A stretch of DNA of 64,000 nt from Acetobacteraceae bacterium (GCA_031291795.1 JARLIJ010000272.1:1-64000); one strand, 5' to 3'; shown: positions 1 through 8,232, counted from the stretch's first letter. A program made the numbers and translations. The notes: a model not told the origin generated them from the sequence alone.

Positions 1-87
1 AAGTCCGGCGCGGCCTACCAGATCCGCATCGGCTTCCAGGTGACCCCCGTTGAACGGGAGGCCAATCGGCGCCGTGTGGCTCACTAA
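1..87 (+). CDS. C-terminal end of an unidentified protein (5' truncated)
   Basis: The first 28 codons are open and end at TAA (85-87). The peptide reads KSGAAYQIRIGFQVTP and ends in a basic tail EREANRRRVAH. The rest of the gene lies outside the window, so no function can be assigned. The hairpin-forming repeat starting four bases after the stop may act as its terminator. Confidence 0.5.
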   Translation, partial: KSGAAYQIRIGFQVTPVEREANRRRVAH

Positions 88-90
88 CGG

Positions 91-198
91 GCGCCAACCA
101 CACACCCCCCCCCCTTGAGGGAGGGGGTTGGGGGGAGGGGGCCAAGGGCACGGACCGCCGCCCCCTCCCTCAAGGGGAGGGGGAGTGTGGTTGGCGCC
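91..198. repeat. Long inverted repeat between convergent genes
   Basis: The outer arms GCGCCAACCACAC and GTGTGGTTGGCGC are perfect complements. The inner arms are C-rich/G-rich tracts around CCTTGAGGGAGGGGG and CCCCCTCCCTCAAGG. The whole 108-bp unit could fold into one hairpin. It sits between a plus-strand gene end (87) and a minus-strand gene end (201), the place for a bidirectional terminator. The CCCTTGAGGGA core recurs at 18971-19000 and near 55000, so this is probably a dispersed repeat family. Confidence 0.75.
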
Positions 199-200
199 AG

Positions 201-1016
201 CTACGCCTCGGGCATCGCCTGCGACAGCCGCCCGCCCAGGCGCAGCGGCGCGACCCGGCGCGCCAGGCCCGTCGCGTCGTCGGTCTCGACGAACACGCCG
301 CATACCGTCGCCTCGCCCTCGGCGGGGCCCAGCCGCTCACCCGACACCTTCTTCCAGAACCGCAGCGTGGCGCCGTCCTTCTGCATCCCGATCACGCTGT
401 CGTAGTCGCCCGACATGCCGGCATCGGACTGGAACGCGGTGCCGCCCGGCAGCACCTGCGCGTCCGCCGAGGGGCAATGCGTGTGGCTGCCCACCACCAG
501 CGAGACCTGCCCGTCGAAGGAATGCGCATAGGCCATCTTCTCGCTGCTGGCCTCGGCGTGGATATCCAGCACGATCGCCTGCACGGTGCCGCCCAACCGG
601 TGCTTCGCCAGCACGTCGGCGGTGCCGCGGAACGGGCAGTCCAGCGGGTCCATGAACAGCCGTCCCATCGCCTGCGCCACCAAGGCGCGTCGCCCGCCGG
701 GGACTTCCACCACCACGGAACCGGCACCCGGCGTGCCGGGCGGGTAGTTCAGCGGCCGGATCAGGCGGGGATGGTCGCCAATATAGGAGACGATCTCCTT
801 GCGGTCCCAGGCATGGTTGCCCAGCGTGATCACGTCCGCCCCGGCCGCGAACAGCGCCGTCGCCATGTCGGGCGCCAGGCCGAAGCCGTGCGAAGCGTTC
901 TCGGCGTTCACCACCGCCAGGTCGAGTCGCAGCGCCGCGCGCAGCCGGGGCAGGGCAGCCGCAACCGCTTCCCGCCCGGTGCGTCCGAGCACGTCGCCGA
1001 TGAAGAGGAGTCGCAT
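201..1016 (-). CDS. YmdB-like metallophosphoesterase (TIGR00282 family)
   Basis: 271 aa, the usual family length. The start MRLLFIGDVLGRTGR carries the first metal-binding GDV motif. GNHAWDRKE near residue 66 is the GNH metallophosphatase motif, and VVGSHTHCPS supplies C-terminal metal-binding His residues. The open frame extends 71 codons further upstream, but that part reads as antisense of the neighbouring gene, and residue 72 begins the conserved fold. Family members are 2',3'-cyclic nucleotide phosphodiesterases (YmdB of Bacillus). The gene lies 13 bp behind the cyclo-ligase gene, so the two are probably cotranscribed. The substrate in this organism cannot be told from sequence. Confidence 0.88.
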   Translation of the reverse strand: MRLLFIGDVLGRTGREAVAAALPRLRAALRLDLAVVNAENASHGFGLAPDMATALFAAGADVITLGNHAWDRKEIVSYIGDHPRLIRPLNYPPGTPGAGSVVVEVPGGRRALVAQAMGRLFMDPLDCPFRGTADVLAKHRLGGTVQAIVLDIHAEASSEKMAYAHSFDGQVSLVVGSHTHCPSADAQVLPGGTAFQSDAGMSGDYDSVIGMQKDGATLRFWKKVSGERLGPAEGEATVCGVFVETDDATGLARRVAPLRLGGRLSQAMPEA

Positions 1017-1029
1017 GAGGGTCCTTTGT

Positions 1030-1659
1030 TCAGCCCCAGGAGGAGATGGACCCGGGGGTGGCGGATCGCCGGCGGCAGTGGACCACGCCGGTTTCGGTTG
1101 CCACCGCATCCAACGCGATGTCGTAGGGCCCGACCGGCACCGCGTCCACCCGCTGTGCGGCGTAGGCACAGCCCAGCGCGAACCGCTCGGGCAGGCCAGC
1201 CAGGGTGCGGTCGTAATAGCCGGCGCCATAGCCCAGCCGGTGGCCGTGATGGTCGAAGGCCAGCATCGGCACCAGCAGGACGTCCGGCACCCGTTCCGGC
1301 CCGATCGGGCGCTGCGTGCCGAACCGCTCCTCGATCAGCTCCGCGTCCGGGGTCCAGAGCCGGAAGCACAGCGGCAGGCCGCGCGCCGGCGTGACCGGCA
1401 GCACGAGGGGGTGGCCGCGGTCATGCAGCGCCTGCAGCAATGGGCGGACGTCGATTTCGTCGCCGATCGGCAGGAACCCGGCGACCACGGCACCCCGCGG
1501 CGGCAGGCAATGGCGCAGCACATGCTCCGCCAGCGCGATGCCGCATGCGAGGGCATCGTGGTTCGCACGCACCGCGAGCGCGTGCAGACGCGCCGCGCGC
1601 TTGGCTTCGTCCAGTGAAAGAGGTGAGTGCGGAGCCACCATGGCCGTTGGCGTTGTCAT
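1030..1659 (-). CDS. fau: 5-formyltetrahydrofolate cyclo-ligase
   Basis: 209 aa. It converts 5-formyl-THF to 5,10-methenyl-THF with ATP. The C-terminal signature RLGYGAGYYDRTL (residues about 140-152) is the diagnostic cyclo-ligase motif, preceded by DVLLVPMLAFD. The N-terminus SLDEAKRAARLHALAVR matches the usual basic ATP-binding helix. The ATG at 1659 lies directly against a GGGAGG, which is too close for a normal ribosome site. The next in-frame ATG (1641, MVAPHSPLSL) is an alternative start. It follows the predicted 6S RNA, the classical proteobacterial arrangement. Confidence 0.92.
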   Translation of the reverse strand: MTTPTAMVAPHSPLSLDEAKRAARLHALAVRANHDALACGIALAEHVLRHCLPPRGAVVAGFLPIGDEIDVRPLLQALHDRGHPLVLPVTPARGLPLCFRLWTPDAELIEERFGTQRPIGPERVPDVLLVPMLAFDHHGHRLGYGAGYYDRTLAGLPERFALGCAYAAQRVDAVPVGPYDIALDAVATETGVVHCRRRSATPGSISSWG

Positions 1660-1660
1660 C

Positions 1661-1790
1661 CTCCCAGAGCCTGCGTGTGCAGGTGGGCGCCAGATACCGA
1701 GACCAAGATCCCGACAGAGCCAGCTCCCGAGGGAGATGCTTACTGGCCCCGGGGATGAGCTGCCTGACGCACCGGGTAGCCCCGCTGTTG
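1661..1790 (-). ncRNA. ssrS: 6S RNA (ssrS), predicted
   Basis: The roughly 130 bases between zapA and the cyclo-ligase gene have no ORF on the coding strand but are rich in self-complementary segments, for example CCTGC..GCAGG near the 3' end and CTCCCTCGGGAG in the middle. zapA - 6S RNA - cyclo-ligase is a conserved order in alpha- and gammaproteobacteria. 6S RNA binds the housekeeping RNA polymerase holoenzyme by mimicking an open promoter. The ends are approximate. The call rests mainly on synteny and structure potential; a covariance model (Rfam RF00013) was not run. Confidence 0.7.
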
Positions 1791-1794
1791 CAAC

Positions 1795-2115
1795 TTAGGG
1801 ATGCTCGAGCCCAGCCGCAATCTCTTCCGCTCGCTTGGCAACACGATTAAGCCGCCGGCCGAGCTTGGCGTGGCCTTCGGCCGGGGGCTGGGTCTGCGCG
1901 GCGGCGAGGCGCTGGCGCAATTCGAACACCTCGTCGGCCATCAGCAGTCCGGCCATCACCAGCATGCGGGCTTCCCCGCTTTGCCCGGCGTTCAGCTTCA
2001 CGCTGTCGATCCGCTGGTCCAGTTCGGCCGCCATCGCCGCAAGGTGCTGCTCCTCGCCGTCCTTGCAGCCAACCGTGTAGGCATAGCCGTTGATGCGGAG
2101 CGTCACCTGCGGCAT
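1795..2115 (-). CDS. zapA: Cell division protein ZapA
   Basis: 106 aa. Starts MPQVTLRINGYAYTVGCKDGEE, the typical beta-hairpin N-terminus of ZapA, followed by HLAAMAAELDQRIDSV and a long C-terminal helix (VFELRQRLAAAQ, LNRVAKRAEEIAAGLE) suited to coiled-coil tetramerisation. ZapA bundles FtsZ filaments at the division ring. The frame is open 12 codons upstream, but MPQ is the family start. Its position immediately 5' of the predicted 6S RNA supports the call. Confidence 0.9.
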   Translation of the reverse strand: MPQVTLRINGYAYTVGCKDGEEQHLAAMAAELDQRIDSVKLNAGQSGEARMLVMAGLLMADEVFELRQRLAAAQTQPPAEGHAKLGRRLNRVAKRAEEIAAGLEHP

Positions 2116-2155
2116 CGCGCGTGTCCTTTGTCTCGTCCGTTCGCCAGCCAAACAA

Positions 2156-2404
2156 TCAGCCGGACTTGCCTGTCAGGGCCGCCCGCAATCTATCGATCAA
2201 ATGATCGAGTCGGGAGGCGATCTCGTCTGCCGGAACGACTGGCGCCGCATCGTGGGGCTCGGTCATGGCGTCGGCGCCCATCGGGTCGGCACCATACTGG
2301 GCGCCGATCAGCGGGTGCGGCTGCCTGGCAAGCCGGGCGATCCGCTCCAGCGCGCTTTCCAGACGCAGCACGGCGTCGTCCGGGTCGTCCGTCTGCTCAT
2401 CCAT
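2156..2404 (-). CDS. Small helical protein upstream of zapA (DUF4164-like)
   Basis: 82 aa starting at MDEQTDDPDDAVLRLESALERI. Two amphipathic helical segments (VLRLESALERIARLAR and IASRLDHLIDRLRAALTG) flank a Gly/Pro/Ala-rich linker. A short coiled-coil protein directly upstream of zapA is common in alphaproteobacteria (DUF4164-type) and may work with ZapA, but no function is established. The open frame extends 14 codons further; MDEQ is preferred because acidic residues and helix propensity begin there. Confidence 0.65.
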   Translation of the reverse strand: MDEQTDDPDDAVLRLESALERIARLARQPHPLIGAQYGADPMGADAMTEPHDAAPVVPADEIASRLDHLIDRLRAALTGKSG

Positions 2405-2476
2405 TGCCGGTCCGTATCCCTCTCGCCCCGCGGGCGACGCTTGCACTGAAAGCGAGGCCCGGCTTCAACGTCAAGC

Positions 2477-2920
2477 ATGAGTGTGCCGCAAATGAACCTG
2501 CCGCAAGCCGTGATCGTCCATGGCCGCGCCGACGCCGACGCCGCCCTGGCGGCCGGCCGGCCGATTACATTGCTGTCGGCGCCGGGGGCTGCGGGCTATG
2601 CCGGGTGCCTTTGGTGGCAGGTCCTGGCGACGCAGGCGCGGGCGGCGCATCCGGAGCTGGCTGTCGTGGACCTGCTGGACTGTGGCCCGCTCTCCGGCTG
2701 CGCGCTGGCGGCCTTGCGGATCGGGCTGCGCGGCCTCGTGCTGACGCCGGAGGCGCCCGGTCGGGACCGGGTCGCCGCGATTGCCGCGGCCGAGGGGGCG
2801 CTGCTGCTGGCCGAGGCGCCGGATGCGCTGGACCTGGCCGCGCCGGGGGCGGCGCGGCGGCTACACGATTGGTTGCAGGCGCGGCCCGTCGTGGGTGACA
2901 CTCGCGGCGGGCTAGGCTAA
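2477..2920 (+). CDS. Hypothetical protein upstream of class I aldolase
   Basis: 147 aa, Ala/Leu-rich, with alternating segments (AVIVHGRADADAALAAGRPITLLSAPGA, LAVVDLLDCGPLSGCALAALRIGLRGLVL) that look like a small alpha/beta domain. No signal peptide or clear membrane helix. It ends 47 bp before the aldolase gene and may share its transcript. I do not recognise a named family. Codon use matches the neighbouring genes, so it is likely a real gene. Confidence 0.6.
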   Translation: MSVPQMNLPQAVIVHGRADADAALAAGRPITLLSAPGAAGYAGCLWWQVLATQARAAHPELAVVDLLDCGPLSGCALAALRIGLRGLVLTPEAPGRDRVAAIAAAEGALLLAEAPDALDLAAPGAARRLHDWLQARPVVGDTRGGLG

Positions 2921-2967
2921 CACCCGGCGGCAGGCCAGGACCATTTCAGACAAGAGGACCCCACCCG

Positions 2968-3882
2968 ATGCGCGTCACCCAGAAGGTCAAGAAGATCCTC
3001 GACTGGTATGAGGGCGATAACCCCGGCGTGAAGGCCAACCTCGCCCGCATCCTGTCCACCGGCAAGCTGGGCGGCACCGGCAAGGTCGTCATCCTGCCGG
3101 TCGACCAGGGCTTCGAGCACGGCCCCGCGCGCAGCTTCGCGCCGAACCCGCCGGCCTACGACCCGCATTACCACTACCAGCTGGCGATCGAGGCCGGGCT
3201 GAACGCCTATGCTGCGCCGCTGGGCAGTCTCGCCGCCGGTGCGGATACGTTTGCCGGGCAGATCCCGCTCATCCTGAAATGCAACAGCTCCAACTCGCTG
3301 GCGACGTCGAAGGACCAGGCGGTCACCGCCGGGGTGAAGGACGCGCTGCGGCTGGGCTGCGCGGCCATCGGCTTCACCATCTATCCCGGCAGCGAATACG
3401 CCTTCCCGCAGATGGAAGAGCTGCGCGAGCTGACGCTGGAAGCCAAGGATTCCGGCCTCGCCGTGGTGGTCTGGAGCTATCCGCGCGGGCCGAACCTGGA
3501 CAAGGCGGCGGAGACCGCGCTGGATATCTGCGCCTATGCCGCCCACATGGCCGCGCTGATGGGCGCCACCATCATCAAGGTGAAGCCGCCGACCGACGTG
3601 ATCAGCCTGGAAGCGGCGAAGAAGAGCTACCAGGGGTTCGACGGCTCCACCATGGCCAAGCGCGTCGCCCACGTGATGCAGGCAAGCTTCGCCGGCAAGC
3701 GCGTGGTGGTGTTCTCGGGCGGCGAGAATCGCGACCTCGACGGTCTGTATGAGGACATTCGCGGCATGCGCGACGGCGGCGCCAACGGGTCGATCATCGG
3801 GCGCAACACGTTCCAGCGGCCGAAGGAGCAGGCGCTGGAAATGCTGAACAAGATCATCGACATCTACCTGGGCAAGGCCTGA
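2968..3882 (+). CDS. fbaB: Fructose-bisphosphate aldolase, class I (DhnA/FbaB type)
   Basis: 304 aa. Reversible cleavage of fructose 1,6-bisphosphate to DHAP and glyceraldehyde 3-phosphate through a Schiff base. [18 protein letters not shown] (about 34-51) is characteristic of archaeal-type class I aldolases, and [11 protein letters not shown] (about 196-206) holds the likely Schiff-base lysine. [16 protein letters not shown] and [14 protein letters not shown] form the C-terminal phosphate-binding strands of the TIM barrel. thiE follows after only 4 bp, so the two are probably one transcript. Confidence 0.92.
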   Translation: MRVTQKVKKILDWYEGDNPGVKANLARILSTGKLGGTGKVVILPVDQGFEHGPARSFAPNPPAYDPHYHYQLAIEAGLNAYAAPLGSLAAGADTFAGQIPLILKCNSSNSLATSKDQAVTAGVKDALRLGCAAIGFTIYPGSEYAFPQMEELRELTLEAKDSGLAVVVWSYPRGPNLDKAAETALDICAYAAHMAALMGATIIKVKPPTDVISLEAAKKSYQGFDGSTMAKRVAHVMQASFAGKRVVVFSGGENRDLDGLYEDIRGMRDGGANGSIIGRNTFQRPKEQALEMLNKIIDIYLGKA

Positions 3883-3886
3883 TCCC

Positions 3887-4540
3887 ATGGCGGCGATGGA
3901 GGCCGGCGGCCCGCCCGGCTGCCGGGTCTACCTGATCACGCCGCCGACGCTGGAGCCGGTGGCGTTCGCCGACCGCCTCGCCGCCGCGCTGGACGCCGGC
4001 GACGTGGCGGCTGTGCAGCTGCGGCTGAAGGACGTGAGCGACGATGTGTGGCGCCGGGCGATCGACGTGCTGCGCCCGGTCACCCAGGCGCGCGGCGTGG
4101 CTTTCCTGCTGAACGACCGCGCCGACCTGGTGCGCGCCAGCGGGTCGGATGGCGTGCATGTCGGGCAGGAAGACATGCCGGCGCGGGAGGCGCGGCGGCT
4201 GATCGGGCCGGACCTGACGCTGGGCGTGACCTGCAAGGGCAGCCGCGACCTGGCGATGCAGGCCGGTGAGGACGGCGCGGACTACGTGGCGTTCGGGGCG
4301 TTCTTCCCCTCCACCACCAAGGACGTCACCAACCAGGTCGATCCCGAGATCCTGCGTTGGTGGAGTGAGCTGATGGAGCTGCCGTCCTGCGCGATCGGCG
4401 GCATCACGCCGGAGAATTGCGCGCCCCTGGTGCAGGCCGGGACCGATTTCCTCGCGGTGGTGGGGTGCGTCTGGAACCACCCGGACGGACCGGCGGCCGG
4501 GGTGAAGGCGCTGAACGCGGCGATCGCGGCGGCCCGTTAG
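3887..4540 (+). CDS. thiE: Thiamine phosphate synthase
   Basis: 217 aa. Joins HMP-pyrophosphate and the thiazole phosphate to form thiamine monophosphate. CRVYLITPP is the first barrel strand. VQLRLKD holds the conserved pyrophosphate-binding residues, FLLNDRADL the ND motif, [10 protein letters not shown] the G-D loop, and [14 protein letters not shown] the conserved serine/threonine loop. CAIGGIT is the phosphate-binding loop. ATG at 3887 or 3896 (MEAGGPP) are both possible. No other thi gene is visible nearby. Confidence 0.92.
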   Translation: MAAMEAGGPPGCRVYLITPPTLEPVAFADRLAAALDAGDVAAVQLRLKDVSDDVWRRAIDVLRPVTQARGVAFLLNDRADLVRASGSDGVHVGQEDMPAREARRLIGPDLTLGVTCKGSRDLAMQAGEDGADYVAFGAFFPSTTKDVTNQVDPEILRWWSELMELPSCAIGGITPENCAPLVQAGTDFLAVVGCVWNHPDGPAAGVKALNAAIAAAR

Positions 4541-4571
4541 AGCGGTTTCGGGGAGGCTGGAAAACCCATAC

Positions 4572-4650
4572 CGTCCTGGCCGGGCTTGTCGCGGGCATCA
4601 ATCGGGGCTCAATGCTGGTACAGATGGCCGGGACAAGCCCGGCCAGGACG
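4572..4650. repeat. 19-bp perfect inverted repeat (REP-like), possible thiE terminator
   Basis: CGTCCTGGCCGGGCTTGTC (4572-4590) is the exact reverse complement of GACAAGCCCGGCCAGGACG (4632-4650), with a 41-base loop. It begins 32 bp after the thiE stop. The arms encode no protein and resemble dispersed palindromic repeats of high-GC alphaproteobacteria. It may also stop transcription, but no T-run follows. Confidence 0.75.
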
Positions 4651-4723
4651 ATCTCCAACAGGGACGGATTTCCAGTCAGCCTGAACGTGCTCTCGCAGTG
4701 GAGGCGCGCGCGTCATCGCGCCG

Positions 4724-4900
4724 ATGGCCACGCAGCCGGCGCAGGATGCGACGGACACTCTCGGCGGCGTCAGCATGGCGGCCAACGAAACGGGTGTCGC
4801 CGCGGGTGAAGTACTCCGGTCCGCTGCCGACCTCTCGCGCCAGGCCGAACGCCTCACCGCCGAGGTTTCGACATTCGTCGCGGCGGTGCGGGTGGCCTGA
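4724..4900 (+). pseudogene. Remnant of a methyl-accepting chemotaxis protein C-terminus
   Basis: The 58 codons ending at TGA 4898-4900 read MATQPAQDATDTLGGVSM, then AANETGVAAGEVLRSAADLS, then RQAERLTAEVSTFVAAVRVA. This is the typical extreme C-terminus of an alphaproteobacterial chemoreceptor (V..AA.ETG.AA..VL..A..LS.QAE.L..EV..F...VR.A). The upstream signalling domain, membrane helices and sensor are absent: thiE and a repeat occupy that place. It is therefore a decayed 3' fragment. No other chemotaxis gene is visible in the window. Confidence 0.75.
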
Positions 4901-4909
4901 CTGCGACCG

Positions 4910-5845
4910 TCAGGCGAACACGTAGGACGTCCCGACGCTGTTCAGGAAGAACTGGTCCGGCATCGCCGTCGCGAATGCGTTGATGGCGCGCCAGCCCGTG
5001 CAGTGCATGGGCACGATGTAGCTCGGTGCCAGCGCACGCATCTCCTCGATGGTCGCCTGGATGCGCGGCTCGAACCCCGGACCGGTCAGGTGGAAGCCGC
5101 CGATGATCGCGTGGATCTTCGTCACCCCGGTGATGTCCTGGGCATGGCGGACGGTGTTGATGATGCCCGCATGGGCGCATCCGCTGATCACCACGAGCCC
5201 CTGGTCCCGGACCTGCAACACGATCGCCTGGTCGTCGCGAAAGGTGTCGGTCTGCCAGGCCCCATCCAGCTCGATCTGCGCACCGGGGAAACCCGTTTCG
5301 AATGCGGTGCTGCGGGCGATCTCGCCGGAGACGCCGACCAGGTCGGAGCACCAGGCCGAAGGGTCGTTGAGCGCCTGGATGTCCGCACCCGCCTCATGCA
5401 GTGCGGCGGGGTCGACGACGGGGAGGAAACTGTTGTGCTGGCCGGGGAAGCGGCGCGGGCGGAACACATCGGGATGGGCGATCAGCGGGCAGCCGCAGGG
5501 CGCCAGGCCGGCCGCTGCGAGCAGCCCGCCGCAATGGTCGACATGGCCGTGGCTCACGACGATGGCCTCGGTCCGGCTCAGGTCCCGCCCGCAGACCCGC
5601 AGGTTGTTCAGCAGCGTGCCGGGGGTGAGCGCGGCGTCGAGCAGGATGGTATGCGTCGTCGCGCCGCAGTCGACGTCGACCAGCACGGAAAGCCCGTGCT
5701 CCGCCACAGGGGTGAGTGTCCAGTCGGCCGGCAATGGCGCGCGGCGCATCGGCCCGCGGCTTTCGTTCAGGAAAAGGTCCAGGTAATTGTCGACCAGGAC
5801 GGTAACCGTCACACGGTCGGCCTCTCGCAGACTCAATTGCCCCAT
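4910..5845 (-). CDS. MBL-fold metallohydrolase (COG1237-like)
   Basis: 311 aa. IVVSHGHVDHCGGL (about 95-108) is the HxHxDH di-metal motif. VVISGCAHAGIINTVRHAQ (about 218-236) and IGGFHLTG (about 248-255) supply further ligands, typical of the subfamily related to the archaeal dihydropterin-linked phosphate synthase. No signal peptide. The true substrate is unknown. It is transcribed toward the chemoreceptor remnant and is apparently monocistronic. Confidence 0.85.
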   Translation of the reverse strand: MGQLSLREADRVTVTVLVDNYLDLFLNESRGPMRRAPLPADWTLTPVAEHGLSVLVDVDCGATTHTILLDAALTPGTLLNNLRVCGRDLSRTEAIVVSHGHVDHCGGLLAAAGLAPCGCPLIAHPDVFRPRRFPGQHNSFLPVVDPAALHEAGADIQALNDPSAWCSDLVGVSGEIARSTAFETGFPGAQIELDGAWQTDTFRDDQAIVLQVRDQGLVVISGCAHAGIINTVRHAQDITGVTKIHAIIGGFHLTGPGFEPRIQATIEEMRALAPSYIVPMHCTGWRAINAFATAMPDQFFLNSVGTSYVFA

Positions 5846-6095
5846 GCGTGCGCTCCAACTCGTGTCCGCCGCCTGACGTTCGCTGCCGCTTTCCAGCGGA
5901 CATCGGGGATCAGCGGGCCACTGAAAACCAAGACGAATGTCCCGATCCCGGCACTCGCCCGTGACAGCGAGCTGCGGAGTCGGGCCACTGGATGGCCGTC
6001 ACGGGCAATCGCCCGATCCGGTCGATTGATCGGCAGTGGGTATAAGTCCGTTCGCGGTGGAAGTCATCGCGTGCCGTCGGGGTGGCGGGTCTGCG

Positions 6096-6743
6096 CTACT
6101 CGAACTCGGTCGGCAGCCCTGGTTCGCGCCAATGGGCGAACATGCGCGCGATCTGCTCCGGCCGGACGCGTCCGGCGGACAGGTCGGTGGGGATCGCGTC
6201 CTCGGCGAACCAGCCGACTTCGCTGGTCTCCAGGCTGGTGCGCGGCGCGCCGCCCTCCAGCGTGCACACGAAGAACATCCGCACGATCGAGAACGGCATC
6301 GGCGGATGCTTCTGCCGCGCGCGATCCCACACTGCGGCCAGCTTCACCGCGCGTGCGCGATAGCCGGATTCCTCGAAGACCTCCCGCACCACGGATTCCG
6401 CCGGCGTCTGGTTCACGTCGGCCCAGCCGCCCGGCAGGGTCCAGCGGTCGGCATCCACGGTCTCGCGCACCATCAGCACGCGGCCGGCGTCGTCGAACAC
6501 CGCCCCGCGCACGCCGACCTTGGGCGAGGCGTAGCCGGTCTCGCCGGCGAACAGGTCCTCGATCCGGGTCAGGTCGGCGCCGGTGTGTTCGGCCATGATC
6601 CGTGCGGCGAGGCGCGACAGGGCCTGGTAACGCTCCAGGTCGTAGGGATCGCGGCCGTATGTCAGGCCGGTTTGCGCGGTCGCCTGAATCTCGCGCGCCC
6701 AGATCAGCCAGTTCGGCTCGCTGCCGTTCAATTTGTCGTTCAA
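6096..6743 (-). CDS. Nudix hydrolase with N-terminal Nudix_N_2-type helix domain
   Basis: About 215 aa from TTG at 6743 (TTG at 6731 is an alternative). The N-terminal part WLIWAREIQATAQTGLTYGRDPYDLERYQ matches the helical extension of Nudix enzymes acting on nucleotide diphosphate derivatives such as ADP-ribose. The Nudix box is GGWADVNQTPAESVVREVFE plus ESGY. The REVFEESGY core is intact, while the first Glu of the box is Gln, a position that varies in this subfamily. The open frame runs 40 codons further upstream, but that part is a dispersed palindromic repeat and is unlikely to be translated. Confidence 0.85.
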   Translation of the reverse strand: MNDKLNGSEPNWLIWAREIQATAQTGLTYGRDPYDLERYQALSRLAARIMAEHTGADLTRIEDLFAGETGYASPKVGVRGAVFDDAGRVLMVRETVDADRWTLPGGWADVNQTPAESVVREVFEESGYRARAVKLAAVWDRARQKHPPMPFSIVRMFFVCTLEGGAPRTSLETSEVGWFAEDAIPTDLSAGRVRPEQIARMFAHWREPGLPTEFE

Positions 6744-6817
6744 CCTGCCACCCGTTTGCCGTCGCTTAATACCGCCCGCCGCAGAGACCGACTCATGGGC
6801 TGTCTCTGCCAGCTCGT

Positions 6818-6895
6818 CATGGCCGGGCGCGTCCCGGCCATCTGTCGCGGCACCCTGCCTCACGGATGGCCGGCACGGCGGCCGGCCATGACGGC
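6818..6895. repeat. Palindromic REP-like repeat
   Basis: ATGGCCGGGCGCGTCCCGGC and its continuation CAT form a short hairpin (6820-6842), followed by GGATGGCCGG..CCGGCCATGAC. It lies upstream of the Nudix gene, between it and the downstream end of bpt. The segment is self-complementary, and its apparent translation (MAGRVPAIC...) is an artefact of the repeat. Confidence 0.6.
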
Positions 6896-6949
6896 GGGAC
6901 GGTCAGTGCCAACGGCGGTTGGTAGAACCCATCATCAACGTTGGGCGGA

Positions 6950-7729
6950 TCATTGGGCGGATTCCGGCACCAACGCGGCCTCGGAGGTGACGGCGGGATC
7001 GATATCGGCCTCGGTCAGCATGCGCCAGGTGCCGCCGACCAGGATCTCGGACGGGCGGAAGCGCGCCTTGTAGGCCATCTTGCGGCTCTCGGGCACCCAG
7101 TAGCCCAGATACACGTACGGCAACCCCAGGCTGCGCGCGCGCTCGACCAGCCACAGGATGGCGTAGGTGCCCAGCGACCGCTTCTCATAGCCCGGGGCGA
7201 AATAGCTGTAGACGGCGGACAGCCCGTCGCCGAGGCGATCGGTCAGGCAGGCGCTGATCATCCGGTCGTCGGGCTCGCGGAACTCCACGATGAACGTCTC
7301 GATCGGCGTGTCTTCCACCATCGCGCGATAGTCGTAGAAACTCATGGTGGCCATGTCGCCTTCGCCGTGGCGGGCCTGCTGGTAGCGCTGGAACAGCTGG
7401 AACTGTTCGGCGGTGGCGCGCGACGGAACCTCGAAGCCTTCCATGGCGGCGTTGGCGCGGGAGATGCGGCGCAGCGTGCGGTCGAGCTGGAAGCGGTCGA
7501 CCGGGATGCGGATCGGCACGCAGGACTGGCAGGACGGGCAGACCGGGGCGTAGGCGATGTTGTGGCTGCGGCGGAAACCGGCGCGCGACAGCCGGTCGTG
7601 CAGGCCGTCGGCATCCGGTCCGGTGATCTCGGTGACGACCTTGCGTTCCGTCCTTCCCGCCACGTACGGGCAGGGCAGGGGGGCCGTCGTGTAGAAGAAT
7701 TGCGGCCGACGCGGGGGTTTATAGGTCAT
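6950..7729 (-). CDS. bpt: Aspartate/glutamate leucyltransferase (Bpt)
   Basis: 259 aa. Transfers leucine from Leu-tRNA to N-terminal Asp/Glu of proteins, marking them for ClpS/ClpAP degradation. The N-terminal fragment PCPYVAGRTERKVVTEI is the conserved ATE start. Cysteines in YAPVCPSCQSCVPIRIPV form the typical cluster. The C-terminal GNAT-like half includes YSYFAPGYEKRSLGTYAIL and YVYLGYWVPESRKMAYKARF. Its start overlaps the stop of the RDD gene by 4 bp (ATGA), so it is the last gene of a coupled set with the RDD and penicillin acylase genes. Confidence 0.93.
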   Translation of the reverse strand: MTYKPPRRPQFFYTTAPLPCPYVAGRTERKVVTEITGPDADGLHDRLSRAGFRRSHNIAYAPVCPSCQSCVPIRIPVDRFQLDRTLRRISRANAAMEGFEVPSRATAEQFQLFQRYQQARHGEGDMATMSFYDYRAMVEDTPIETFIVEFREPDDRMISACLTDRLGDGLSAVYSYFAPGYEKRSLGTYAILWLVERARSLGLPYVYLGYWVPESRKMAYKARFRPSEILVGGTWRMLTEADIDPAVTSEAALVPESAQ

Positions 7730-8232
7730 CGAGCTGGCGTTCCGAACGGCATGTTCCAGCCTGGGGGCGGTTCGGTCAACGCCTCCATCGCATCGACCCG
7801 CACGACGACCAGCCCGCTCACCAGGTCGTGCAGGGTACGCCGGCGCAGCGTGAACAGCGCGACCAGCAGCAAAAGGCCGGAGGTGGCGAGCGTCAGGTAG
7901 AAGGCCAGGGTCGAAACCAGCGCCTGCAGGCCGGTCGGTGGTCCGAGGTCCTCATCGCGCCGCACGGTCAGCCCCAACAGCTGCTGGCCGGGTGTCGCGC
8001 TGCGGCGGCCGAGCAGGGAGAGCATGTGGTAGGCGAAGGGGACGAAGGGGAGGATGGCGAACACCGCGGCGCCGAGGCCGAGGGTGGCCAGCACGAACAG
8101 CGCCAGCACCCACCACAGCATCCACACCAGCATGCCGATCAGGACGGCATCGACGACCCAGGCCACGCAGCGACGCAGCAGCACGCCGCGCGTGAAAAAA
8201 TCCTCGTTCAGGAAGGGGCCGCTTTCGCTCAT
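7726..8232 (-). CDS. RDD family membrane protein
   Basis: 168 aa from ATG at 8232. LLRRCVAWVVDAVLIGMLVW begins with the Arg and Asp residues that name the family. Membrane segments lie at about 20-42, 44-66 and 105-128. RSATPGQQLLGLTV is the conserved loop, and RRRTLHDLVSGLVVVR the C-terminal motif with the family Asp. RDD proteins are small integral membrane proteins, some linked to ion transport. The open frame extends far upstream, but that part is shadow sequence of the acylase gene. Both ends overlap neighbours by 4 bp, indicating translational coupling. Confidence 0.88.
   Translation of the reverse strand: MSESGPFLNEDFFTRGVLLRRCVAWVVDAVLIGMLVWMLWWVLALFVLATLGLGAAVFAILPFVPFAYHMLSLLGRRSATPGQQLLGLTVRRDEDLGPPTGLQALVSTLAFYLTLATSGLLLLVALFTLRRRTLHDLVSGLVVVRVDAMEALTEPPPGWNMPFGTPAR

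Noticed and set aside
6744-6863. N-terminal 40-residue extension of the Nudix protein
   Set aside because: The extension is encoded by a palindromic REP-like repeat and would add a low-complexity leader absent from the family.
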